The position numbers were made by a program, and so were the translations under genes. A model generated the notes under the pieces. It saw only the letters and a program-made list of their open reading frames with translations, ran no database searches and was not told where the DNA came from. A stretch of DNA of 13,620 bases. Source: Actinomycetota bacterium (lineage in GTDB: Bacteria; Actinomycetota; Acidimicrobiia; Acidimicrobiales; JACCXE01). The DNA lies in assembly GCA_013697265.1 (NCBI GenBank), contig JACCXE010000347.1, forward strand, positions 1 through 13,620, given 5' to 3'. This document shows, piece by piece, positions 1 to 7,085 of this stretch. Numbering within the stretch: the stretch's first letter is position 1; the number at the start of each line of letters is the position of its first letter.

Positions 1-1365
1 GTGCTGCACACCGCCACCAGGGTGGAGCTGCGCGACTCGGCGCACGCCGACGCGCACCTCCGCCGCGCCGCGGCCCTCGCCGGCCTGGTGCGTCAGTCAA
101 TCGACCGATTGCGCGAAGGCGTGACTAACGGACGCACCCCCCCGGATCGGGCGGTGAGCGCGTCGATCGACGAGCTTGACCGCTACCTCGCGGTGCCAGT
201 GGAGGAGGACGGGTTCGTCACGACCTCGCTGCCCGACGATGTCGGCGACCCCGCCGCGTGGCGGGCGTCGATGGTCGAAGTGGTCGCCGAAGTCCTGCGC
301 CCCGCGCTCGTCGAGTACAGAAGCTGCCTGGAAGGCGAGGTGGGGCCAGAAGCGCGTTCCGCTGACCGCGCCGGGCTGTGCTGGCTGCCCGACGGAGATG
401 AGCTCTACGCGATGGTTGTGAGGTCGCAGACTTCCACCGATCTGACGCCCGACGAGATCCACGCGCTCGGGATCGAACGGCTGGCGACCATCGAGGCCGA
501 GATGGCCGGGCTGGCACCGGGCGTGCTCGGCGTCCGCAACCCAGCCGAGGTGCGCAGCCGGCTGCGAGACGATCCGGCGCTTCGGTTCTGTTCCGGTGAC
601 GACATCATCGCCGTCGCCGAGACCGCCATCGAGCGAGCGCTCGCCGTCGCCCCGTCCTGGTTCGGGCGGCTACCCGTTGCGAACGTCGTCGTGCGCGCCA
701 TCCCCGAACTCGAAGCCGTCGGCGGTCCACGCGCCTACTACGACATCGCCCGAGCCGGCGGCGAACCCGCGACGTACTGGGCCAACACCTCGAAGCCGAC
801 CGATACGCCTACCTACGACGCCGAAGCGGTGGCGTTCCACGAGGCCGTGCCCGGCCACCACCTTCAGTTGTCTATCGCTCTCGAGTTGGAGGGTCTGCAC
901 CTCTTCCGCAAGCTGACCCTGGCGCCAGCCTACGCGGAGGGATGGGGTCTATACGCCGAGGCGCTCGCCGACGAGATGGGCCTTTACAGCGATGACCTCC
1001 AACGCCTCGGGCGTCTGTCGCTCGAGGCGATGCGCGCGGCCCGACTCGTGGTCGACACCGGCCTGCACAAAAAGGGCTGGGACCGCCGGCGCGCCATCGC
1101 GTTCGTGTTGGATAACACCGCATGGCCGACAGCCGACGCCACTAAGGAAGTCGACCGTTACCTCGCGATCCCCGGCCAGGCCCTCTCCTACGCCGTGGGG
1201 CAACGCGAGTTCGTCCGGCTGCGACGCAGGGCGCAGACCCACCTCGGATCCGCGTTCGACATCGGCGCCTTCCACGACGTGGTGCTCGGCGAAGGGACGC
1301 TGCCCCTCGACGTGCTGTCGGCTCACGTCGAGCGCTGGTTGACGACCGGCGCGGCGGGCACCTGA
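1..1365 (+). CDS. DUF885 family putative metallohydrolase, 5'-truncated
   Basis: This reading frame is open from the first base, so the N-terminus lies outside the window; the GTG at base 1 is more likely an internal valine codon than the start. The visible 454 residues carry the hallmark of DUF885 proteins: HEAVPGHHLQ (residues 280-289 of the visible part), an HExxPGHH zinc-binding-like motif. A conserved segment YAEGWGLYAE follows at about 311-320. DUF885 proteins are putative zinc metallohydrolases related to gluzincin peptidases and usually run to about 550-600 residues, so roughly 100 or more N-terminal residues appear to be missing. No signal peptide can be judged. The substrate is unknown; peptidase activity is a family-level inference. 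The 3' end overlaps the convergent transporter gene by 43 bases, so no terminator separates them. Confidence 0.88.
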   Translation: MLHTATRVELRDSAHADAHLRRAAALAGLVRQSIDRLREGVTNGRTPPDRAVSASIDELDRYLAVPVEEDGFVTTSLPDDVGDPAAWRASMVEVVAEVLRPALVEYRSCLEGEVGPEARSADRAGLCWLPDGDELYAMVVRSQTSTDLTPDEIHALGIERLATIEAEMAGLAPGVLGVRNPAEVRSRLRDDPALRFCSGDDIIAVAETAIERALAVAPSWFGRLPVANVVVRAIPELEAVGGPRAYYDIARAGGEPATYWANTSKPTDTPTYDAEAVAFHEAVPGHHLQLSIALELEGLHLFRKLTLAPAYAEGWGLYAEALADEMGLYSDDLQRLGRLSLEAMRAARLVVDTGLHKKGWDRRRAIAFVLDNTAWPTADATKEVDRYLAIPGQALSYAVGQREFVRLRRRAQTHLGSAFDIGAFHDVVLGEGTLPLDVLSAHVERWLTTGAAGT

Positions 1366-2267
1366 TCCGTTTCGATCCGAGCGGTCTCCTCGGCGCGATT
1401 CATGACGACGAGCGCGACACCGGCCAGGATGACCACCCCGCCGATGACGACAGCCCACGACAGCGATTCGCCCAGGAACACCGCGCCGAGGGCGACGGCG
1501 ACAAGCGGGTTCACGTAGGCGTACGTGCCGACGATGGTGATCGACTCCACCTGCAACATCCACGTGTACACGGCGAAGCCGGCCACGTAACCGCACACGG
1601 CAAGGTAGAGGAATGCGGCCAGCGACGCGCCGGAAAACGCCTGGGCCCGACCCGGCTCACCCGCGACGACGGAGACGGTGAAAAGCATCGGCGCACAGGC
1701 CAGCAATTGGGCCGCCGTGGACATGATCGGGTCGGTCGGTAGCTCGACTCTCCGCGACAAGATCGAGCCGAGCGCCCAAGCGAGCGGGGAGGCGACGAGC
1801 GCGGCGACCGCGAGCAGGCCGGACCGGCCGCCGCCCGACGACGACGCCGTTGCCACGAAGGCGAGTCCAACGAAGCCGACGAGGAGTCCGGCCGCGGTAC
1901 GAGACGTCGGACGTTCACCGAGCAATCCCCACGAGAGCACCGCCAGCCACACCGACACCATCGACACCAGCAGGGCAGCCACACCCGCCTCCACATGCTG
2001 GATGCCCCAGGTCGTGAGCCCATGGCCGAGCCCGAGCACGGTGCCTCCGATCACCGCCGCCGTTCCCCATTGGCGAAGTGTTGGCATCATGGCCCCCCGC
2101 AGCCTCGCGACGACGAGGAGGATGACGCCAGCCACCGCGCAGCGCCCGGACAACAGGAGCAGCGGCGGCATCGTACGCAGCGCCACCCGCATGACGGGAT
2201 AGGTCGAACCCCAGCTCAGGTACAGGGTCAGAAGGCCCAGCCGCCTGGCCAGGGGCGAGGCCGCCAT
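1323..2267 (-). CDS. EamA/DMT superfamily transporter (YedA-like)
   Basis: This is an inner-membrane drug/metabolite transporter of the EamA type, about 314 residues with ten predicted helices in two homologous halves. The first helix contains YLSWGSTYPVMRVAL, which matches the 'WGSTY' opening of YedA-like EamA proteins. GERPTSRTAAGLLVGF closes the first half, and TYAYVNPLVAVALGAVFLGE marks the second. Such proteins usually export amino acids or metabolites; the substrate cannot be told here. I chose the ATG complement at 2265-2267 because the first helix follows at once. Upstream in-frame ATGs (to 2384) would add an unconserved tail into the divergent promoter region, and none of the candidates has a clear Shine-Dalgarno sequence, so the start is uncertain. 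It is divergent from the PucR-type regulator, which may control it. Its C-terminal charged tail overlaps the convergent DUF885 gene. Confidence 0.88.
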   Translation of the reverse strand: MAASPLARRLGLLTLYLSWGSTYPVMRVALRTMPPLLLLSGRCAVAGVILLVVARLRGAMMPTLRQWGTAAVIGGTVLGLGHGLTTWGIQHVEAGVAALLVSMVSVWLAVLSWGLLGERPTSRTAAGLLVGFVGLAFVATASSSGGGRSGLLAVAALVASPLAWALGSILSRRVELPTDPIMSTAAQLLACAPMLFTVSVVAGEPGRAQAFSGASLAAFLYLAVCGYVAGFAVYTWMLQVESITIVGTYAYVNPLVAVALGAVFLGESLSWAVVIGGVVILAGVALVVMNRAEETARIETDQVPAAPVVNQRST

Positions 2268-2391
2268 GGGCTGATGGACCGTGCGTTGCATAGCGCCAGG
2301 CGACCGTAACGCCGCGAGACCATCGGACACGACCGACAGATGTCGCTCCTTGGCGTACGCCTTGCCGGACATCCGTCGAATCATTTGCGCT

Positions 2392-2420
2392 TTGCACGCC
2401 GCCCGCCGACCACCTAGACC
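2392..2420 (+). promoter_or_regulatory. Candidate promoter for the PucR-type regulator, possibly leaderless
   Basis: TTGCAC (2392-2397) and TAGACC (2415-2420) are separated by exactly 17 bases, resembling a sigma-70-type -35/-10 pair, although the -10 match is only partial. The -10 ends seven bases before the ATG at 2428, so transcription would begin at or next to the start codon. No Shine-Dalgarno sequence precedes that ATG, which fits leaderless translation, common in actinobacteria. The rest of the 2268-2427 divergent interval shows no obvious operator. This is a pattern match by eye only. Confidence 0.25.
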
Positions 2421-2427
2421 TCAGTCG

Positions 2428-3672
2428 ATGAGCGAGTTGCAACGGATTGTCGAGCAACTGGCCCGTGTGACGGAGCGATCAGTGGCCGTGCACGACCGAA
2501 GTGGTCGCATCCTGGCGTACAGCTCACACGAGGGCCCGATCGACAACGTGCGCTCCGAATCCATTCTCACCCGGCGCACCCGGCCCGAGGCCTACGCCTG
2601 GTCGCTGTCGCATGGCATCGAGCAAGCGAGCGGTCCTGTGCGTATCCCGCCCAATCGCGAGGTCGGAATGGAGGCGTCCCGCATCTGCGCGCCGATCCGG
2701 TTCGATGGCGGCCTGCTCGGGTTTCTGTGGCTCGTCGATCCGGAGGCGACGCTGTCCGACGATCGCCTGCCGGCGGTGCAAGAGGCCGCGGACACGGCGG
2801 CGCTTGCGATCCACCGCGAGCATCTGATGGAGGAACTCGAACGAGGGCGCGGGCGCGATCTGCTCCGGGTGCTGGTCTCCGACGAGTCCGAGCAACGGGC
2901 TGCGGCCGCCGACGAGCTGATGGAGCGCAACCTCCTCGTGGGCGAGACGGCGTTCGTCGCCCTGGTGGCGCGACCCGTGAGGGAGCGGGCCAGCGCGACC
3001 GGGATCGACGAGCCGATCCGGGCCGCACTGGAGGCGGCCATGAGCGCGTGTCGACAGCTGACGTCGCCCGGCCACGCCCTCCAGCTCATCCGTCGCGACC
3101 ATGGCCTGATCGTCGTGGCCCTGCGGGAAGCGGTACCGCCCGCTACGGACGGCGTACGTCGCTTGGCGGGCAACCTCCACGACGCGCTGACCGCCGGGCT
3201 GCGAACGCATGCTGGGTGGGGTGCCGTCGTCGGTGTCGGGGACGCGCACGCGGAGCTCGCCGACGTGCACGGCAGCTACCGCCAGGCGCGGCAGGCGGCC
3301 GAAGTTGGCGCCCTCGTCGACTCCTTCGGTCCGATCGTGCAATGGTCCGAGATCGGGGTCTACCGAATCCTGCTTGACCTGCCGCTGGAGCGGGTCACCG
3401 AGGCGTCCCTGCACCCCGGGCTCGTCCGGCTCATGGGTGTACGTGACGCACAGATGTGGTTGGACACACTCGAGGGCTACTTCGACTCCGGTTGCGACGC
3501 CCGGGCCACGGCGGCCGCGATGCACCTCCAGCGTGGTTCGCTGTATCACCGGCTGAATCGCATCGAACAGCTGGCCGACGTCGACCTGTCCCAGGGCGAC
3601 GACCGCCTCGGCCTGCATCTCGGCCTCAAGCTGGCGCGCCTCATCGGCCTCCTTCCGTTGACCCCTCCCTGA
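2428..3672 (+). CDS. PucR/CdaR family transcriptional regulator
   Basis: This is a 414-residue cytoplasmic DNA-binding regulator. The N-terminal part (about 10-135) looks like a GAF-type sensor, with alternating strands such as SVAVHDRSGRILAYS and ICAPIRFDGGLLGFLWLVD. The middle (about 150-310) fits the degenerate GGDEF-like domain of CdaR proteins. The C-terminus carries the PucR-type helix-turn-helix: a WLDTLEGYFDSGCDARATAA segment leads into LQRGSLYHRLNRIEQL, the family's strongest signature. PucR/CdaR proteins control purine, sugar-acid, amino-acid and other catabolic genes, often next to their targets. The ATG at 2428 starts the conserved region. An in-frame ATG at 2281 would add 49 arginine-rich unconserved residues running back to the 5' end of the DMT gene, so I reject it. 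Likely targets are the divergent transporter, the downstream operon or itself; the effector is unknown. Confidence 0.9.
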   Translation: MSELQRIVEQLARVTERSVAVHDRSGRILAYSSHEGPIDNVRSESILTRRTRPEAYAWSLSHGIEQASGPVRIPPNREVGMEASRICAPIRFDGGLLGFLWLVDPEATLSDDRLPAVQEAADTAALAIHREHLMEELERGRGRDLLRVLVSDESEQRAAAADELMERNLLVGETAFVALVARPVRERASATGIDEPIRAALEAAMSACRQLTSPGHALQLIRRDHGLIVVALREAVPPATDGVRRLAGNLHDALTAGLRTHAGWGAVVGVGDAHAELADVHGSYRQARQAAEVGALVDSFGPIVQWSEIGVYRILLDLPLERVTEASLHPGLVRLMGVRDAQMWLDTLEGYFDSGCDARATAAAMHLQRGSLYHRLNRIEQLADVDLSQGDDRLGLHLGLKLARLIGLLPLTPP

Positions 3673-3706
3673 TCTCGATGGGTGTGGCACCCGACGTGAA
3701 CAGCCC

Positions 3707-3719
3707 GCTCGTGACGAGC
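3707..3719. promoter_or_regulatory. Short perfect palindrome, possible operator
   Basis: GCTCGT-G-ACGAGC is a perfect 6-base inverted repeat around one central base. It lies 35 bases after the PucR-type gene and about 60 bases upstream of the candidate promoter of the protease/transporter operon. It has no loop of useful size and no T-run, so it is not an intrinsic terminator. A dimeric regulator could bind it, but a palindrome this short can occur by chance in GC-rich DNA. The remainder of 3673-3849 shows nothing else besides the promoter-like pair at 3781-3810. Confidence 0.2.
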
Positions 3720-3780
3720 AGTCGACAGACGCATCGCACATCCGTCCAAGCAACACGCCGTCGCGCCATACAGACGGACC

Positions 3781-3810
3781 ATGACGAGGCGCAGGCCGCT
3801 CCCGTACCAT
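3781..3810 (+). promoter_or_regulatory. Candidate promoter of the protease-transporter operon
   Basis: ATGACG (3781-3786) and TACCAT (3805-3810) are 18 bases apart. The second fits the TAnnnT -10 pattern typical of actinobacterial housekeeping promoters. Transcription would start near 3817, giving a leader of about 30 bases that contains the GGGAAGG ribosome-binding site (3837-3843). If this is right, the upstream in-frame ATG at 3781 lies within the promoter and cannot be the translation start of the protease gene. Recognised by eye only. Confidence 0.33.
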
Positions 3811-3849
3811 CGTGAGCGCGGCGCACGTCGCGAGACGGGAAGGCTGATG

Positions 3850-4989
3850 ATGCGCAGACTGCGACTGGCGTTGGCCGTCGGCCTCGTGGCCGCGGCGATG
3901 ATCGCGCCTACGGCGGGGACGGCGCCGGCCGTGGCCAAGTCCAAGTCGTCGCCGGCTGCTGGGTCCCGCGGCGCGAAAGAGTCCTATACGACGACACCCC
4001 TGGGCGGAGTCAACTGCGGGACCAACCGGGGCGGCGCCTGTTTCGAGTTGGCAGGTGACGAACGCCAGGCCGGAATCGTTGTGCTCGACGACAAGGGATG
4101 GCTCGATCTCCCCGCCCATTATGAGTTCCGCGGCGCCGACGGGCGAGCATTGGCGAGCGGTGAGCTCTGCGACAGCGCTTGGGTGGTGGTACCCAGTGGC
4201 GCCCGACGGATCGTCGTCGCGGTGGCGACGGTCACGACGGCGACGGCCTGTGGTCGAGCGTCGGTCTCGGTTTCGGGCGAGATCACCGTGACCTACGACG
4301 TCACCCGCAAGGACCTGCGGCCGCCGATCGACGGAGAGCGCACGTGCAGCGGCGATGTCGCCGAGCCTGTCTCGCTGGCGCTGGCCGGCGACACGGGCCA
4401 GCGGGTGACGCTGGACATCCTCGTGCTCCTCGACGGCGTCGACCAGGCATACGCGCAGGGCATCATGGACGACGTCACGCGGGTCTATGACCGAGTCGGC
4501 ATTACCGTTGCCGCCACCTACCAAACGGTCACGCTGTCGTCCGGTCCCGACGCCGATGCCCTGTTCGACGAGATTCGCGCCATGTTCTCCAACCGCGTGC
4601 CCGAGGCGTACGACATCGTTCACACCCTCACCGCCAAGGACGTCACCGGCCTGGCCGGCATCGCGTACTGCGTGGGTGGCCTGCGCTCGCCGGAGAACGC
4701 CTTTAGCATCGCCGAAGGAATCCCGGGCAAGCCGCCCGACGTTACCCGGGGCGTTCCCGTGCCTGTGTGGCCATGGGTCGCCGAGGGCTACATCAGCGCC
4801 CATGAGATCGGACATCTGCTCGGTGGAAACCACGACTACGCCAACTGTGTCGAAGGGGTCACGTTCTCGGTGGAGGCGGTGCCTGGACCGTGCACGTTGA
4901 TGCATGCCAATTTCAACATCTCGTTCGCATTCTCGACCCTCAACCGCATCGAGGTCCGCGGTTACGCGCTCCGCTTTGCCACCCCGTGA
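3850..4989 (+). CDS. Secreted metzincin-like zinc metalloprotease (reprolysin-like)
   Basis: This is a predicted exported zinc endopeptidase of about 379 residues. It opens with a Sec signal peptide (MRRLRLALAVGLVAAAMIAP, cleavage probably near AVA at about 27-29) and a lysine/serine-rich linker. A cysteine-containing beta-rich region follows (about 45-165), then the catalytic domain. HEIGHLLGGNHD (residues 318-329) is a complete HExxHxxGxxHD zinc site with catalytic glutamate E319 and ligands H318, H322 and H328, as in reprolysin-like metzincins. CTLMH (348-352) is a plausible Met-turn at the expected distance. I chose the second of two adjacent ATGs (3847, 3850) because GGGAAGG at 3837-3843 sits six bases ahead of it. 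The gene ends only 12 bases before the binding-protein gene, so it probably heads the transporter operon and could supply peptides or process envelope partners. The natural substrate is unknown. Confidence 0.85.
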   Translation: MRRLRLALAVGLVAAAMIAPTAGTAPAVAKSKSSPAAGSRGAKESYTTTPLGGVNCGTNRGGACFELAGDERQAGIVVLDDKGWLDLPAHYEFRGADGRALASGELCDSAWVVVPSGARRIVVAVATVTTATACGRASVSVSGEITVTYDVTRKDLRPPIDGERTCSGDVAEPVSLALAGDTGQRVTLDILVLLDGVDQAYAQGIMDDVTRVYDRVGITVAATYQTVTLSSGPDADALFDEIRAMFSNRVPEAYDIVHTLTAKDVTGLAGIAYCVGGLRSPENAFSIAEGIPGKPPDVTRGVPVPVWPWVAEGYISAHEIGHLLGGNHDYANCVEGVTFSVEAVPGPCTLMHANFNISFAFSTLNRIEVRGYALRFATP

Positions 4990-5001
4990 CCAGGACCTGA
5001 C

Positions 5002-6552
5002 GTGACACGACTGACGAGAGTGGGCAGAAGCCGACAGCGTCGCTCGACAGCCGCGGCCGTCGTCTTGGTATGTGTCGCCCTGGTCACGGCCGCGTGCGGC
5101 TCGACCGTGCCCGACGCCGAGAACCGAGCGCTGGCCCAAGCGCGGGGCGGGCCGAACCTGGGCACTCCCAATTCGGATTTTTCGGGCGAAGGTGTCACGC
5201 CCGACGGCTCCGACCCGCTCGGGGCTTCCTCGGCTACGGGCGCTGGCGGCAACGGCGCTGGGCAGACAGGGAACTCGGCCTCCGGCAAGTCGGGGGGTTC
5301 CGTATCGGCCAAGCCCGGCGTCAGCGCGCCCGGGGTGACGGCCGACGCGGTGAAGGTTGCATTCATCGGCGTCAACCGCGACAGCGCGCAGGCCACCGGG
5401 GGGGCGGCCGGCGCCCCCACGCCCGACACGGGCGACCCCAAGGCCATGGCCGCGGCCGTGCGCGATTGGGTCAACCGCAACGGCGGCATCGCCGGGCACA
5501 AGATGGTCGAGGTGGTGGTCACCCGTGACCCAGGCGACAATGACCCCAACGCGGCGGAGAAGCAGTGCGCCGAGCTCACCCAGGACCAGAAGGTGTTCGC
5601 GGTTGTCGGCAACAACTTCGAGGCGCCGGAGTGTTATGCCAAACACAAGACGCTGGCATTGCATGACTCGGCGCTGTCGAGCGCGGAGATGAAGCAGTAC
5701 TCGCCCTACACATGGAGCCCGGGGCTCCAACCGGCTGAGGCGGCCTACGCCGCGCTGGTCGACTCGCTCATCGCGCAGGGATGGTTCGCGGCCGGCTCCA
5801 AACTCGGCGTGATCGTGCGCGACAACCCGGCCTACCGCGGCATGTATCAGACGCAGGTGAAAGACCGCCTGGCCCGCATCGGCTACAAGGTGGACAAGGA
5901 GGCGTTCATCACCGACGAGGACGGGACGGACCAGACTGCGCAATACGCGGCCCAGGTGCAGGGCGCGGCCACCGAGTGGTGCCGCACGGGCATCAATCGG
6001 GTCATCTTCATGAACCCCGGCGGCCTCGCCCCCATCTTGTTCTTCCGCGCCGCCGACTCACAGGTCTGTCACCCGCTTTACGGCATCACGTCGGGCGATA
6101 TCCCGTCGCTGTACCTCCAGCCGCCGGTCGTGCCACGGTCCCAGTCGGTGAATGCGCGCGGTGTGGGATGGGTTCAGGGAGCCGATGTCGATAGCCGCAA
6201 GGCCGATCCTTTCCCCACGGGAGTCGCCGAGAAGCAGTGCCTGGAGATCATGAAGGCCACCGGCGACCCGCCCAAGCGCCGCATCGACGCGCTGTTCCGC
6301 GAGATCTTCTGCGACGGCGCGCTCATGTTGTGGGCGGCGGGCAAGAAGATCCAGGGGCCGCTCACCACCGCGTCGTGGGCTGCCGCCGCCGAGGGGCTGG
6401 GCGCCGAGTTCCAGTCCGGATGGTCGCTGCCCGACACCACCCGGTTCGTTCCCGGTCGCCACTTCGGCGGTACGGCGTATCGCAACGTCGGTTTCGATAC
6501 GTCGTGTGACTGCTTCGCCTACACGAGCGGCAACAAGACGTTCCCCTTGTGA
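5002..6552 (+). CDS. ABC transporter substrate-binding lipoprotein, branched-chain amino acid type (Peripla_BP_6-like)
   Basis: This 516-residue protein is the extracytoplasmic solute receptor of the importer encoded downstream. It has an arginine-rich n-region, a hydrophobic stretch and a lipobox ending VTAAC (lipidated cysteine C32). A long Gly/Ser/Ala-rich tether follows (about 65-110), and the type-1 periplasmic-binding fold starts near VTADAVKVAFIGVN (about 113). Segments such as VRDWVNRNGGIAGHKMVEVV and the aspartate/asparagine-rich stretch after VVTRDPG are typical of LivJ/LivK-like (HAAT) receptors. These bind amino acids, amides, short carboxylates or aromatic compounds; the ligand here cannot be assigned. 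The GTG start is preceded by AGGA at 4992-4995, six bases upstream. Its stop overlaps the next start by four bases (GTGA), indicating translational coupling. The flexible tether suits a receptor on a Gram-positive-type membrane reaching through a thick wall. Confidence 0.9.
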   Translation: MTRLTRVGRSRQRRSTAAAVVLVCVALVTAACGSTVPDAENRALAQARGGPNLGTPNSDFSGEGVTPDGSDPLGASSATGAGGNGAGQTGNSASGKSGGSVSAKPGVSAPGVTADAVKVAFIGVNRDSAQATGGAAGAPTPDTGDPKAMAAAVRDWVNRNGGIAGHKMVEVVVTRDPGDNDPNAAEKQCAELTQDQKVFAVVGNNFEAPECYAKHKTLALHDSALSSAEMKQYSPYTWSPGLQPAEAAYAALVDSLIAQGWFAAGSKLGVIVRDNPAYRGMYQTQVKDRLARIGYKVDKEAFITDEDGTDQTAQYAAQVQGAATEWCRTGINRVIFMNPGGLAPILFFRAADSQVCHPLYGITSGDIPSLYLQPPVVPRSQSVNARGVGWVQGADVDSRKADPFPTGVAEKQCLEIMKATGDPPKRRIDALFREIFCDGALMLWAAGKKIQGPLTTASWAAAAEGLGAEFQSGWSLPDTTRFVPGRHFGGTAYRNVGFDTSCDCFAYTSGNKTFPL

Positions 6553-7085
6553 CGGCGCTGCGGGGTCGTCGCGCCGCGCGCATCGCTGCCTTGGCAGTCG
6601 TCGCGAGCGCCCTCACCCTGCCCGCGTGCGCCGTCAACGGCCTCGCGTTCAAGCAGGACACCCGCCTCTCCTTCGCGTATCCCGACCAACGCGACAAGGT
6701 GCGCCTGCCCCTCACGGTGCGGTGGAGCGTGCGCGAATTCGAGGTCACCGGGCCGACGCCGAACGTGCGACCCGGCGCCGGCTACTTCGCCGTGTTCGTG
6801 GACCGTTCTCCGCAACCGCCAGGCAAGACGCTCGGGTGGTTCGCCCGCAACGATCGGTCATGCCAGCGCGATCCCACATGTCCCGACGACCAGTACTTCG
6901 CCGAGCGCAACGTCTATGCGGTCAACGCCAACGAGTTCACCATCGAGTATCTGCGCCCGCCGAACCTGGGCTCGAAGATTAGGGAATTCCACGAGATAAC
7001 GGTCGCCCTCGTCGACGGTGAGGGCCGCCGCCTGGGCGAGACCGCATACACCGTGGAGTTCCAAGTGTTGCGTGGGCGGCCCTGA
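6549..7085 (+). CDS. Small lipoprotein of unknown function, coupled to the ABC importer genes
   Basis: I do not recognise a family for this 178-residue protein. The N-terminus is a clear lipoprotein signal: basic residues (RGRRAAR), a hydrophobic core and LTLPAC, with the lipidated cysteine at 27. The mature part is predicted mostly beta-strand and contains a CQRDPTC cysteine pair (spacing of five residues) that could form a disulfide or bind metal. The phrases LPLTVRWSVREFEV and ITVALVDGEGRRLGETAYTVEF resemble a compact immunoglobulin-like or beta-sandwich fold, but that is a guess. It starts with GTG inside the stop of the binding-protein gene (four-base overlap) and ends in TGATG shared with the MFS-LivF gene. 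Such tight coupling suggests it is made in proportion with the transporter, possibly as an outward-facing accessory or second receptor. Confidence 0.8.
   Translation: MTALRGRRAARIAALAVVASALTLPACAVNGLAFKQDTRLSFAYPDQRDKVRLPLTVRWSVREFEVTGPTPNVRPGAGYFAVFVDRSPQPPGKTLGWFARNDRSCQRDPTCPDDQYFAERNVYAVNANEFTIEYLRPPNLGSKIREFHEITVALVDGEGRRLGETAYTVEFQVLRGRP

Noticed and set aside
2281..2427. 49-codon N-terminal extension of the PucR-type regulator
   Set aside because: The extension is Arg/Pro-rich, unlike the family N-terminus, and would remove the divergent intergenic region; the ATG at 2428 fits better.
3673..3720. Possible intrinsic terminator after the PucR-type gene
   Set aside because: The only inverted repeats are very short (GGTG/CACC at 3681-3691; the 13-base palindrome at 3707-3719) and there is no following T-run.
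2524..5943. Very long minus-strand open frame (1139 codons)
   Set aside because: It runs antisense to the PucR, protease and binding-protein genes, crosses three clear gene boundaries, is rich in Arg/His/Gly with no recognisable domain, and is the expected mirror of high-GC codon bias.
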